This document shows, piece after piece, positions 23,201 through 37,616 of a stretch of DNA of 64,000 nt. The notes beneath the pieces are model-generated. The model was given only the letters and a program-made list of their open reading frames with translations, did no database searches and was not told the DNA's origin. Each line of letters starts with the position of its first letter. The first letter of the stretch is position 1. A program made the position numbers and the translations under genes. The DNA is from Rhabditophanes sp. KR3021 (Eukaryota; Nematoda; Chromadorea; Rhabditida; Alloionematidae), in NCBI GenBank assembly GCA_963281155.1, contig CAUJLY010000002.1:4402001-4466000 (forward strand). The letters run 5' to 3'.

Positions 23201-24650
23201 ACTAATTAGTTCCAATCATATGCTATTTTTAATTAACCACCCCCTTCAGACTGCATATCGCTGGTCCCGTTTTTTGGTCACCATTTTGGCCTGCACAAAA
23301 AAGTGTCATAAACAATTAAATAAGACGATGCCATTTTCGTGTAACTCAATTATGCACATTAGTGATAATTATATCACGCTTCCTATGAACTTTCTATCTA
23401 CGTCAATCACCTCATAAAGATAAGATCACACTAATTTATTTTTTACATTAGTTTATTTTTTAGATTTGTTGTTCCCCAAATACTTGATATACCAAACTAT
23501 ATCTCCATTTATATATTTATTTACTTTTCTTAAAGAACATCCATTCACTAATTACTCTTATCTTTGTAACAATAATTGTTTTGCAATAAGACATTCCGAA
23601 GATTTTGAATCTTTAATTTTTAAAATCAACATTCTAAAAATAATGAATAAATAGAGAATGAAGGAATGAAAGTATTTGAGGATTTTATGAGCAGTAATGG
23701 TCAGTTTGTTTGTTTTCAAAATCTTTTTTTATCCATTATAAATTTATCTCATTTTATTTATTCATTTCGGGCGTGCTTCAAAATTATATTAAAGAATTTG
23801 GATATGATATGTGGCACGCAATCATATAAAGCATTAACCAAACTATTGTCTTTATTTGGAGTCGGTTGTTGAATTGACAAAGTATACATTGTATGTATTT
23901 GTACGTATTTGTATATATTTATGCACACTTTCAAGAAAAATGTCTTATTTTGCTCATATCTAGACGTCCCATTTACCTAACAAAAAGGCCATGACTCCTC
24001 TTTTCTACATCTTAAATTTCAATATGAACCTTAATGGTGGATGACGACGTTTGAGCATAAGATATCAAGAAGCACTACTGGAATTGGCTTAAATATATGG
24101 TATAATATGAGCAATAGATGATATTTATTTATAGGTATCAAAATATATAAAAATTTATTCTTATAACATTCCACCTATCTTTTTACGTGTATATTCAATT
24201 TGTTAGAAGGTTAAAATCATTGTCATAAAAGTTAATAACGTCATTATACATCTACGCCTATCGACTTTCAGTATACTGGAAGGTGAGGTAAATCTCAAAT
24301 GAGAAAATTGGTTTTATAATGTGACGGCGTTTAATTCATTTTTTCCCTTGTACTATTTAGTTACTTATTTAAATTAAATACATACTATTGCAGATTATTA
24401 CTCAGGCTCTAATAAACCTAACAAACTTAAATTCCCATAATATATTCATGTCAAATACGACAGATATTTGCCTCAATTATGGGCAAATGCTCCTTTCGGC
24501 AAGCTCAGTTGAACGAATTTTGACGGGCTAGTTGTTTCCTAGATGACTTTAACTAATTATATTTTCATTTTAGGTAAATTAAGAAAGATTCAAAAAGCTA
24601 ATATCAAAGCGTTTACTAAAAGTGGGAAAATAGACAATTATGCAAAATAG
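20213..24650. other. AT-rich intergenic desert
   Basis: No exon with recognisable protein similarity on either strand; open frames of 60-70 codons here are A+T-driven. At 22667-22735 there are four imperfect copies of a roughly 20-base unit containing AAATCACC or AACCACC. If the GPCR at 25.9 kb has a distant first exon, it should lie somewhere in this stretch; I could not find it. Confidence 0.5.
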
Positions 24651-24679
24651 TATTAAATAGCATATTTTGAAGATTGATG

Positions 24680-25740
24680 GTTCGTTAACAGTAATCTTTG
24701 AGATTCGGCTTACAAAATCAAGATGCTTCATAACATCACTCGTTCGATTGGCTCGATGCGTCGATGTTTGTTAAGACACTTTAAGATTCATGATAACTGC
24801 ATATTCTAGGGCATAGTCTTCATCAATAGTCAATTCATTAAGATAGAGTGCTGCTATTGTTTCTTATTTTTCAGGATGTTCATAACATGCGTATTTGTGG
24901 CATTTACAGGAATCAATCTTGAATAGTGAAGTTTGACATTTGATACATGTTAACCAAATTATTAAAGACTCCACAATAAAAGGTTGCATTCTTTGCTTTT
25001 TCGAAAGATAAGGGCGTAACATTCATATCAACAGGCAAGTCGACTAAGATGTAGGTGGATTGTCGTCCATTTGCGGCATTTCGGGACTTAGCCCCATTTA
25101 GTTCAGCTTTTAATTTTTTGCATAACTCAGTAGCAGACAATCGACTTCTTTCATAAAAGTCTCGCTAACTACACTTCTTAACTTGACACATACCGTCTCC
25201 TTCAAATGAAATGAGCAATTTTCAGAATCATTGAATGTTGTACCACAACTCTAGCATTTAAATTTAGCGTCTTTCACAATCTTGGATTCAAAGTTACCTG
25301 ATTACATAAATCCTATGCTCATTAATAAGATGTTCGTACATGTATTCCCCCAATTTCTTTTGGGTTTCGGTATGAAGAAGTTGAACAAACTGTATAGTTC
25401 CACAATTGGTCATTTGGGGGCGCTTATCGCATGTTCGATTCCTTCGGCAACATTAGTAGGATATTTCTTGATAGAGTATATTATTCACATAGATCCAATT
25501 TTTTTAAACGAGTCAGCAAATTCAGTTTTCTTTCTGGTCATTGGACCAACATCAATCATAGCCAATGAAACACCCCTACTATGAACCTCAAATCGTTTTA
25601 TTGGTCCGTCATCTAACTCTCCAAATTGGCAGACCATCATTAGTCTTTCTACGAGCGTAATCAGAGAGATTGCATCCAGGTAACAACGTATCATTGTAGA
25701 ACGTTCTTGCAACTCCATATTCTTCAACTTTATCAAAGTG
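24680..25740 (-). pseudogene. Decayed GIY-YIG family gene (copy C)
   Basis: Minus-strand relic upstream of the plus-strand GPCR exons, probably in that gene's first intron. From 25736 it reads IRCYLDAISLITLVERLMMV and MIDVGPMTRKKTEFADSF, then a Cys/His segment (CGTTFNDSENCSFHLKETVC, about 25.2 kb) with VKLRSVVSETF behind it, then ANGRQSTYILVDLPVDMN and NATFYCGVFNNL (24.93-25.07 kb), then shifted frames with LHYSRLIPVNA and YALEYAVIMNLKVS. The blocks match copies A and B in order: VC-x-KLR, STY(L/I)L(L/V)D(I/L)P, FYCGV, L-x-YSR-x-x-P-x-NA. The Arg after the YIG-like strand seen in copies A and B is lost here. Several stops and shifts. Confidence 0.6.
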
Positions 25741-25889
25741 TAAATGTGTGGTTACAAAAGACTAAGCTAATTTAAGCATTGAACAAAAACGGTTCTCAAA
25801 TTAATGCCTTATTAAAACAACATTTATTTAAATTTATTTTATAATATCATTAAAAATTATGACGCTATACTAATGAACGAATTTTAAAG

Positions 25890-27827
25890 GCTATATCACT
25901 CCAATATTAATTGTATTTGGAGTAACAGGAAACATAATGAATTTAACAGTTCTAATGACACCTTCATTAAGAACCAAATCAAATGTGCTACTGTCGGCAT
26001 TAGCAATTTCTGATTGTTTCTTTTTGATTCTCATGTTCCCACATTCCCTTGGCCAATATGATTTCTTTGCAATGAATTACAACTTCAGATATTTTTATTT
26101 TCACTGCCGGATGCATTTGATTGCATTTGCAAATTTTTTCTCGGCTGCAGCTATTTGGCTAGTTTTGGCAATTTGCATGGAGCGTCTGATTGGAATTAAA
26201 TAGTAATAATTTTAATTGCATTGATTAAAGAAGTTTTTTATGTTTCTTTTTAATATTTCAGTCCTTTATTCGTGAGACGCTATGGAATGAAGAGTTCTTT
26301 TTACATAATCGGAGGCATTATTGGAGCAACTTTCATCGTGACAGCCTACAGCCACATTAGCTACAAGTGTTTAATAAAGCATTTTTGCTCAAACACACAA
26401 ATTCATAGCATGTGTTTTTCTGCCCAAAGAGATAAGTACGTTGAATGACTAAATTATTTTATTACATACTATTTATATTGCTGATTGGTGCTTAAGAATG
26501 TGTTGAGCCAATAAAACGACACCATCTGATGCACATCATAATTAATTTAATATTATAGGTGGACTTCAAAACTTAACAACACATACTCCGATTTGGCGAA
26601 GCAATATGTGACATGGAATACAAGATTCAATGCAGTATTCGTAGTATTTCTGCCAATTCTAGTTGTTCTTTGGGCCAATGTTCTGCTACTTATGACACTC
26701 CGAGAACGTCAAAAGTTTATGGAAAGATCAAATGTAAAACAGGGAGAAATGGGTAGAGCTCAAATGTTGATGGAGCAAAAAATTACAATCACAGTTTGTG
26801 CAATTGTAACATCCTTTACCATCACACAAGGTCCATCGGCGTTGGCTTTATTGCTTTCTGATTTTTTGCTAGCAAATAGCAACAAAATAACAACTCAAAT
26901 GGTAAGTACATCATTTATTTGATTAGATATGTATTATTGTTTATAAAAAACACACATAAGACATTTATTTATGTGATTGGCTGCGTAAAGATAACTTGAT
27001 ATGCCATTTTTAATTAGTCATATTAAATGGCTTTTATTTTTAAAGATAATTGCTAACTGCCCGCTTGATTAAATAAATGACAAGCTTTTAATTTCAGACA
27101 ATCTTCCCACAGTTTTTGGTTGTCCTTGGCAAGTCATTGAATTTTGGACTATTCTGCCTGTCTTCTGCCGGATTCAGGACCAAACTGCTTTCAATTTCAA
27201 AACACAGATTCACTAATTGGAAGCCAAGGTACGAAAACAAATCTCACGAAACTGAGCGTCTTTGCAAGGCGAATGTGTGAATTTGACATTATGTTATCTA
27301 TTTTTATGTGCCTATCTGTGTTAAATGTGTTTTAACTTTCACGGATCCTACTCACTTTTGCCTTGCGACAATCTTTACGTAACACTTTTGCGTTGTCCTT
27401 TCATCATTCAAGTTATACTACTTTTTTATGTCTTTGTCTTTTGAAAGTGTTCATTTTTTGAATGTATGTTTTGAACGCACCTGTTTATATTGAACAAAAC
27501 AATGCATGACTTCATAGTTTCAGTCGATCCAGTCGTTATATGTACGAACCCCAAGAAACTGTTGTCACAACAACTGGAAATGGTCTGTCTGAATGTGTGA
27601 CAGTGGATGTAGCATCTCGGACATGCAGAATGTCTCTAAGAAATTTAATTCCTAATAAAAAAAATTCCCTCCCAAATTATATGTCAAATAATATAAATGA
27701 TCGTTCCAGACATCTCTCATTACCCAATAGATCCAAAAAATCTCTACCTATTCTAAAAGAACAGCAGCAGCCACTTATCAAGAATATCCTTCATATAAAT
27801 GATGTTTTTGGATCGACAACTGTTTAA
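25890..27827 (+). CDS. Rhodopsin-class peptide GPCR (FMRFamide-receptor-like), 5' exon not found
   Basis: Five exons, 25890-26202, 26262-26435, 26559-26901, 27098-27228, 27524-27827, all in phase, about 421 residues. The first exon found starts behind a TTTTAAAG acceptor with YITPILIVFGVTGNIMNLTV (TM1 with the GN motif), so the extracellular N-terminus is encoded upstream and was not identified. TM2 contains LSALAISDCFFL with its Asp; the Cys before TM3 is in HCRMH; MERLIG replaces the DRY motif; TM7 ends KSLNFGLFCLSSAGFR, the usual N-F-x-x-x-C---FR close of peptide receptors. A long cytoplasmic tail follows. Organisation fits nematode FMRFamide or related neuropeptide receptors; the ligand cannot be named. 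Copy C of the GIY-YIG family lies just upstream on the opposite strand. Confidence 0.8.
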
Positions 27828-28582
27828 TTCCAATGTAAAGAGTATCAAAATATATAAGCAAATTTAACAACACGAAACACCGGTCTATTTTATTAAACAC
27901 AATTATTAAAATATCAGCAAGATTCTCATTGAGTCAGATGACTCTCTTTTTTATTCAATGACACATTTGTTTTATATGTTACTCTGTATATACAACAACC
28001 GGCAATGAATAATTTCCTCATGTAAATTATAAAAATAAACTTATTTCGCATCACAAACTACAATTCTTACAAAATAAAATGTAATTAATCTTACACGTGA
28101 GTGGTATAATTATATCATAATCACATTTCTATTTAACTTATTAGCGTGGGCTTATTTTATACTGTCCAAAAATAGCTTTTGATTCATGTTTATTTATTTT
28201 AGCATGATCATTATTATTGGTGTTAGATGAACAATCATATTTACTTTATAAACTAATATCAATAATATGCATTACGTTTGTTTGATTAATAATAACGTTC
28301 TCAGAAAACATATTCTAGAAATAGTTAGTGAAAGCCTAGATGGACATGTATTTATTAGAATATTTACAAACCGCATTGTATTTACGGATTTGAATTATCT
28401 ATATTTAAAGATTTGTTTGGAGATTTGGGAAATATTTACTTAATAAGCAATTTCAAATATAAATTAAATTTTTAAACAGACTTTATTATCACATAAAGTA
28501 TAACAAAAACTACTTCTAATTAAAACGACGTGATCTATTTTTGATAAATACAATTAGACAACAAAATGAGATAGTTAAGGTT
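27828..28582. other. Intergenic region between two convergent genes
   Basis: A+T-rich, holds the 3' ends of the GPCR (+) and hsp-60 (-). No further gene seen. Confidence 0.6.
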
Positions 28583-31748
<3,166 letters not shown>

Positions 31749-31903
31749 TCATTTTGAAATGGATAAAACGAAAACTAATATAAGCCATTCCAAGGCAGGA
31801 CATCAGCCTAGTTGAAGCATTGATCAATGATGGTAAAACGCAATTACTAACAAGGTTGTTATAACTACAAACTAAGAAAAAACATAATTGATAACGTTTA
31901 ATG

Positions 31904-31921
31904 GAACCATCGCGAACCTTC
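31904..31921. promoter_or_regulatory. Heat shock element cluster 1
   Basis: GAA-cc-ATC-gc-GAA-cc-TTC: four units at exact 5-base spacing, three perfect and one (ATC for TTC) with a single mismatch. It matches the alternating nGAAn/nTTCn array bound by HSF trimers and sits between the divergent chaperonin start codons. Confidence 0.7.
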
Positions 31922-31996
31922 TTTTTTCACTGTAATTTAGCAAAGATGGGTTAACAGGCTGAATCTCGCAACGGTAAATTGGGAGTTTGTAGTCAG

Positions 31997-32009
31997 GAAT
32001 GTTCTAGAA
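31997..32009. promoter_or_regulatory. Heat shock element cluster 2 (perfect 3-unit HSE)
   Basis: GAA-tg-TTC-ta-GAA, three perfect inverted units at 5-base spacing, with a possible fourth (GTC) at 31992-31994. About 95 bases upstream of the hsp-10 start and 345 from the hsp-60 start, so one element could serve both genes. Confidence 0.85.
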
Positions 32010-32103
32010 TATGATGAGACATTGGAGATTCGTCTATTGAACAAGTACTATTATAACCGAAATTTGCTTTTGAAGCATCGTTACTGATTATCTATACTAA
32101 AGA

Positions 32104-33274
32104 ATGTTTTTCTCAACCCTCAGAAGATACGTAAGTGAGAAGTGAGTGTGTAAAATAACCAGCTTGTTACTTTTTAGGCCACTGCCCTCAAGAATATTGA
32201 GCCACTTTTTGATCGAGTTTTGATTGAAAAAGCTGCCGCTGAAGTCAAATCAAAAGGTACGTAAAAAATTTATTGATAAAGTAGAAAAGTATATTAAAAA
32301 CCAGTAGTTACTTAAACTTTAAGGGTGAACATCTTTTCAATAAGATGAAAGAACATAAAAATACATTAAAAATCAGAAGGATTTCTTCTTTGACGGCAAA
32401 CATCTTCTCGATGGTAAGCTGACCAATTAATTGGGCACTATAAGGTGAAAGCTTGTAAGCGTATTCAAAATTACATTTGTCGTGATCGACATTTTTGACT
32501 TGGGCACCAAAACACTCGGCCAAAATGTACTCAAGATTTTCAGCCAATTCCTTAGACGGAACATCCATTTCGGTAACAATTGTTTTAAAGTAAGAGCATC
32601 TTCTTTCGTGGTGTCTGTAATTTCTTTCATTCGTTGCTGTATTCCTGAAAGTACATATCGACCATCCACACAAGTATCGTACTTCGAAAGATGACTAGAC
32701 ATTCTTTTGTCACTACCTAGGTATCTTGAGTCTGGTTTTGGCTCGCCAACATAGTAAGCAGTTCTTAAGGCATCGGCCAAAGTCCACTTGCTTAAAGGTC
32801 TTGGGTTAATTCTGCCATCAAGGAAGAGATAAGCCAACTGGTTTCACTCCTACATCTTCTCAAGATGCTTCTTCGGAGCTACGACCCATCTAAGCGCTGT
32901 TTCTTATTAATCCCTACTTAAATAAAACCCAGTGAACTTGATATCGTTAAACTAAGATGTGGAGATTATTATAGAGAACAATATAAATAATAATAACACG
33001 CATTAGCTTAATTAAAATTTAAACATAATTTTTAACGCAATTGTTTTAAGGAGGAATCTACATCCCAGAAAAAGCTCAAGGAAAAGTGCTTGAGGGAATT
33101 GTTGTTGCTGCTGGACCAGGATTGAGAACTCAAGATGGTGCACTAGTTGCTCTTTCTGTCAAGGCTGGAGATCGCGTCATGCTTCCAGAGTATGGTGGCA
33201 ACAAGGTTATCATGGACGACAAGGAATATTTCATTTTCCGTGAAGCCGACTTGATTGCAAAGATCAACAATTAA
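32104..33274 (+). CDS. hsp-10: Mitochondrial co-chaperonin HSP10 (GroES homologue)
   Basis: Exons 32104-32130, 32178-32256 and 33051-33274 give 109 residues. It forms the heptameric lid of HSP60 in the mitochondrial matrix. Seen: IEPLFDRVLIEKAAAE, the glycine-rich mobile loop KSKGGIYIPEKAQGK, VVAAGPG, VKAGDRVMLPEYGG and the C-terminal strand FREADLIAKI. The first exon is a nine-residue presequence start, MFFSTLRRY. Intron 2 (794 bases) is far longer than intron 1 (47 bases) because it contains an antisense GIY-YIG-like relic. Start codons of hsp-10 and hsp-60 are 451 bases apart, divergent, with two heat shock elements between. The exon 3 acceptor is TTTTAAG. Poly(A) signal AATAAA at 33346-33351. 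Confidence 0.95.
32340..32840 (-). pseudogene. Decayed GIY-YIG-like gene (copy D) inside hsp-10 intron 2
   Basis: Antisense to hsp-10. AYLFLDGRINPRPLSKWTLA, then ALRTAYYVGEPKPDSRYLGS and KRMSSHLSKYD give the GIY-like strand, a YVG strand and Arg/His in the expected order of a LEM-3/ANKLE1-type GIY-YIG domain. After ITDTTKEDALTL one frameshift leads into MDVPSKELAENLEYILAECF, NVDHDKCNFEYAYKLSPYSA and QLIGQLTIEKMF, resembling the distal helices of that domain. Two open frames of over 120 codons and a single shift suggest a fairly recent insertion. It is clearly different in sequence from copies A-C, so perhaps a second subfamily. No start or N-terminal domain seen. Confidence 0.55.
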
Positions 33275-33947
33275 AAACTAAATTTTAATATAGTTGTTTG
33301 ATTGTTTTTGTTGATAGTTCTGGATGTTGTAGTTGTTTATTAGTGAATAAATAAATATTTAATGTAATCGTTATTCTTAAATGATGTAACTGTGTTAAAA
33401 TTAACATTTACTAGTAACTAACAGTTAGTTAAATTAAATTTATTGGATTTCTTATAATCAAAAGAATCTGCGACCATTTTGTACAAACTACATATTATCT
33501 ATGCACCATTAAATCATATCTCTACAAAAAATAAAATTGTGAAAAACAACTCAATATCAATTTGTCTAACGTGTTGTTATCAAATTTGTTAATGAACAGC
33601 CATTCACTATATTAGGTGCTTATTTCCTTTTTATTTCTTATCAATATTTCAAAGATAATCTTTTTTCTTTACTAAAACTAAATTTCTTACGTGATCCATT
33701 AAAATAGTGTTTTTCGCTTTAGTCTCGATAATAAATTGAGCATAAAATTTAATATCATTCACTTTTCGAGACCATTCACTGAATTTAGAAAGCTAACGAC
33801 TACAATATTAAAAATTGCCCGAGAATCAACCTACTTTTTAGATAAGATTAGAACGCATTAAAAATTATAAAAGATTAAATTGAAGCTAGATAATTGTATA
33901 ATTTATTCGAGTCTATATTTTTTTAGTCCTTTGGAAGATAAGTTACA
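33275..33947. other. Intergenic region
   Basis: Holds the hsp-10 3' end and the upstream region of the thioesterase gene; a run of T ending in AG at 33926 is a likely trans-splice or 5'-UTR acceptor for the latter. Nothing else seen. Confidence 0.6.
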
Positions 33948-35629
33948 ATGGCTTCACAAATTACATTCAACCCGAATATGGAAGGCAATGTCTTTGAAGA
34001 CATTATGAGTATGGAACCAACTGAGGAGAAAAATGTGTTTAAAGCTTTCAAGTTGAGACAAAATTTTGCTAAAGTCTCGGTATTTGGTGGACAATTGGTT
34101 TCTCAATGCATTGTTGCCGCATGTAAAACCGTAGATCCTCTGATGGAATGCCATAATGCTCAATTAAATTTTTTGTCTGGTATAGTGGTAAATGAACCTT
34201 TAAAGTATAAGGTTTTGGAAACTAGAAATGGCAAGTCATTTGCTACTAGAATGGTAGGTTAAATTTATTTAAAACGAAATAGAACAAATTTAATTAACAA
34301 AACTTCCGCCTGAAACCACTAAAATGATTCCTTATGTCGTGCAAACAACCAAAAATGTGCTGAGCATTGTTCTCGTAATTCCCACTCATTGATCTACCAG
34401 CATCAGACCTAGATATATAGACTCACACAATCTCCCAGATAAGATTGCACTTGTAAACTCTTTTGCACAGAACATAAGTACTGTTTTCTGTCTTGGTGAC
34501 TCATCGCAAATTTGCAAGCTGATTGTCCTTTTTGTTCCGAATGATGTGGTCTATTTCTGGTTTTGGAAAAAATGTCTTATCTACCATTCTGTGAACATAC
34601 AACATTTTTTTTATTCCTTTATGTTTAAAAAACAAACATTATGTGGCTTGCATGGACTGACATTTAGAAGGAGGCCTTTAAGACCTATAACTCTTCCCAT
34701 GCTGGACACTTGATAACCAATTTTGACACCAAGATGCCATTTGTTATATCTTATGTTATGAGATATTGACGCCTTAGTTTATATAGCAAGTGATGTTCTA
34801 TATTAACTTATAAAGCATAAGAGGCTATATAAAGTAGCACTTTTGACTTAATATTATCTTTTATCTTCTTAATATTCTTGTATCAATTTTCGATTTAAGG
34901 TACATTGTTATCATGGCAAAAACCTAATTTGTGAATGCTCTTTGTCTTTTCATAGAAAGGAGATTGCTTCTATTACACATCAAGGTTGGTTTGATGAAGA
35001 AGTTAAATGTAAAGACGTTTTTTTAGAGAAAATGCCTACAGTTCCTGGTCCCGAGGAATTAGAGGAAGAATCGACAGTGGCTTTGCGTTTCTTAACGGAT
35101 CCAAAGTATAATTTAAGTGAGGCCACAAAGATTTTCATTGAATTTGCTGATAGAAAGATAGATTCGTTTACTGACAAAAGACCAGTTGATCCCGAGCTGT
35201 ATTTAACAATCAAGAAACAAACTAAACCAAATAAATTGTTCTGCTGGATTCGACCAAAACATACTATCCCCAACACGTCTGTTAATGCAAAGGCTTTCTT
35301 ATCGTATGTTTCTGATTACGGAACTGTCGAGAGCGCCCTCAAGCCACACACATCGAAAAATGGATACATTGCATCTTTCACCACATCCTTAAATCATGTC
35401 ATATACTTCCACCATTCAGATTTTGATGTTAATGACTGGCTGCTATATGAAACCGATACTCCTAATGCCTGTATATTATACAACTGTGCTTTACAATACT
35501 TAATTTTTTAATTTTTTAGTCGCAGGAAGAGCAATTATTTTCTGCAGATTCTGGACACGTGATGGTAGACTAGTCGCAACCGTTATTCAAGAGTGCTTGA
35601 TTAGAGCCAAGACAATTTCAAAAATTTAG
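33948..35629 (+). CDS. Acyl-CoA thioesterase II family (ACOT8/TesB-like)
   Basis: Exons 33948-34253, 34900-35470 and 35520-35629 give 328 residues with correct phases. The family hydrolyses acyl-CoA to free acid and CoA, in animals mostly in peroxisomes. Double hot-dog fold: FGGQLVSQCIVAACKTVDPL near residue 45, then RNGKSFATRMV joined across the intron to HCYHGKNLICECSLSFHRKE, the second half with FCWIRPK, AKAFLSYVSDYG, SLNHVIYFHHSDFDVNDWLL with its catalytic-region Asp, and FCRFWTRDGRLVATVIQECL at the end. The C-terminus AKTISKI is not a standard PTS1, so location is open. Intron 1 (646 bases) is long and contains weak protein-like stretches, strand undecided. Acceptor AG at 33925-33926 lies 21 bases before the start. 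Confidence 0.88.
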
Positions 35630-35964
35630 AGATAACATAAAATTTTGTTCAAAGAACAACTTCTACTGTATAATTGTTAATATCAAAATGATATATTGTT
35701 AAAGTTGGCATCATTTTGTTATTGAAAAAACATAAATACCATTTGCTCAATTAAATATAACTTCCGTCCTTGCCATTAACATCGGCACTATCATTAATAC
35801 CATTCATAACTTGAAAACAAGTCAAAAAGTGCATTATTCAATTAAAGGAAAAAATACATGAAATATCTCTTCCAATTCGTCATTCTTTAAACAAAGTTAA
35901 TTAGTTTATTATTAATTTATTTCTAATTTACTCATTAGTTTATTTCTAATTTACATATTAAGTT

Positions 35965-37047
35965 ATGGAGGAATTTATGATTCAAGAAAATGCTCTTAAA
36001 TATAGTGCGTTTTACTTTATTACTACAAAAACTTCATACAATTGCAGCATGTTCAATGAAAATGATTATTTAGAAGCTTCAGCCTCACACAAAAGCTGGA
36101 GCATAGGATTGCTTTATACTTTGATCGGATTATTTTTTATAACAATTCATTTGTGTTGTATGGCAGCCATATGCATGCATGAACATTATCAACACCCTTC
36201 TTTTAAGATCATATTTTTGATTTCAATAGCTGATGCTTTTTGCTTGTTTGTTACTGGCCCCGTCTCTGGATATTTAACCTGGTTTGGAATTGTTCCTTGC
36301 GCAAATCCGTTATTCTCAGCAGTACTTGGGCCAGTCACTTACTTTTGTTTTAGTTTAAATACATCTGCTTCCGTACTTCTTCTATTAACTAGATCATTTG
36401 AATTATCCTCTCAAAAATGGACCCAACGTTTATTTGATGACCATAGAGTATATTATTGGATGATTCTAACCATTAGTTATGCATTTTACATTGGATTTTT
36501 TACTTTGCCAATCGTGTATTCTCCCTTTTTGAAGACATTTATATTTGATCCTTATTATGATATGAACATTCCCAACCATCAATATATCAGTTCTTCATAT
36601 TTGAAGTATAATAATGCAGGTTACCTCTTAATATCCCTAATTCTTTATTTTGTATTTTTTCTAATTTATTTCTATCAAATCAAAAACTCTAATAATGCAG
36701 CGGCCAATAAAACAACCATTAAATTAACGATTCAAATTCTTCTAAAAAGTGTATTTGACGATATTAGTTGTGGTATTTTTTTCCTCAATAGTTTTGTCGT
36801 TTTGACAATGGAAATGTTGATTGTGGCACACTGTCTTTGGATATTATTTCATTTTTCATGTACAGGAATCCTTGTCATCTTTAATCAATCAATAAGAACT
36901 ACCATATTATGTAAAATTTTAAGAATTAAGAAAAATCATTCAAAGGTAACGTTGATAAGTTCAAAAAGCGCCAAAATAGTTAAAAATGTCAAACCATATG
37001 ATAGAACTTTACCAAGAACTGGAGTTGATAAAAGGTCTAATCCGTAA
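35965..37047 (+). CDS. Nematode chemoreceptor, srt-type serpentine receptor
   Basis: Single exon, 360 residues, seven hydrophobic segments. YNCSMFNENDYLE near residue 44 before TM1, SIGLLYTLIGLFFITIHLCC in TM1, HPSFKIIFLISIADAFCLFV in TM2, GIVPCANPL and the TM3 segment SLNTSASVLLLLTRSFEL fit the nematode-only SRT family (YNCS start, Cys after TM2, N-R-like motif after TM3). These are expressed mainly in sensory neurons and detect environmental chemicals; no ligand is known from sequence. The absence of introns is unusual beside its multi-exon neighbours and could reflect retroposition. Met-1 is the first in-frame ATG; a start at a later Met before YNCS is possible. Other sr families are the alternative assignment. 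Confidence 0.78.
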   Translation: MEEFMIQENALKYSAFYFITTKTSYNCSMFNENDYLEASASHKSWSIGLLYTLIGLFFITIHLCCMAAICMHEHYQHPSFKIIFLISIADAFCLFVTGPVSGYLTWFGIVPCANPLFSAVLGPVTYFCFSLNTSASVLLLLTRSFELSSQKWTQRLFDDHRVYYWMILTISYAFYIGFFTLPIVYSPFLKTFIFDPYYDMNIPNHQYISSSYLKYNNAGYLLISLILYFVFFLIYFYQIKNSNNAAANKTTIKLTIQILLKSVFDDISCGIFFLNSFVVLTMEMLIVAHCLWILFHFSCTGILVIFNQSIRTTILCKILRIKKNHSKVTLISSKSAKIVKNVKPYDRTLPRTGVDKRSNP

Positions 37048-37616
37048 TCCTTTTTATAACATTTATAAATATTGTTTACATCTCTTTTACGAAACAAACT
37101 ATTACTTAAATACCAAGCTTCGGCATTTAATGCGTGGACTAATAATATATCCCCAAATATATTTTTTAATTGCTACTTAAAAAACTTGTAATCCTATATT
37201 AATTAGCTAGACTATTGTTTGACTAATTGAATTGAAAATGTGCCGTCATATGTGTTTAGCAAATAAGAGTAGTGAACAAAACCGTGTATTAGATGGAAAT
37301 GATCACTATATATTATATGATACACTAAATAAACATATAAAGCAACATTTAATTATTATAAAGTACTAACTATATAGCAATATGTCAATAGCAAGGAGAT
37401 GATATTTAATTATTATACATATTTGTATCTATGATTAAAACTAGCTCAAGATGATCGTAAGTATGTATTGTGCAAATGATTTCAAGCATCCAAATTTTAA
37501 AGTATATTCTTTACCAATTTCGTCTTGGCACGACAACATATGCGGTAAACTTTTGAATAAATCGAACGATTTATTTGTGCGAGTGCCACATTAATTTGTT
37601 TACATACCCAAAAAGT
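37048..37616. other. Intergenic region
   Basis: A+T-rich; nothing recognised besides the presumed promoter of the downstream kinetochore gene. Confidence 0.55.

Noticed and set aside
34254..34899. Cys-rich plus-strand and protein-like minus-strand readings in the thioesterase intron
   Set aside because: Both strands give similar weak stretches with stops, so neither orientation nor origin can be argued; left out of the pseudogene list and the strand count.
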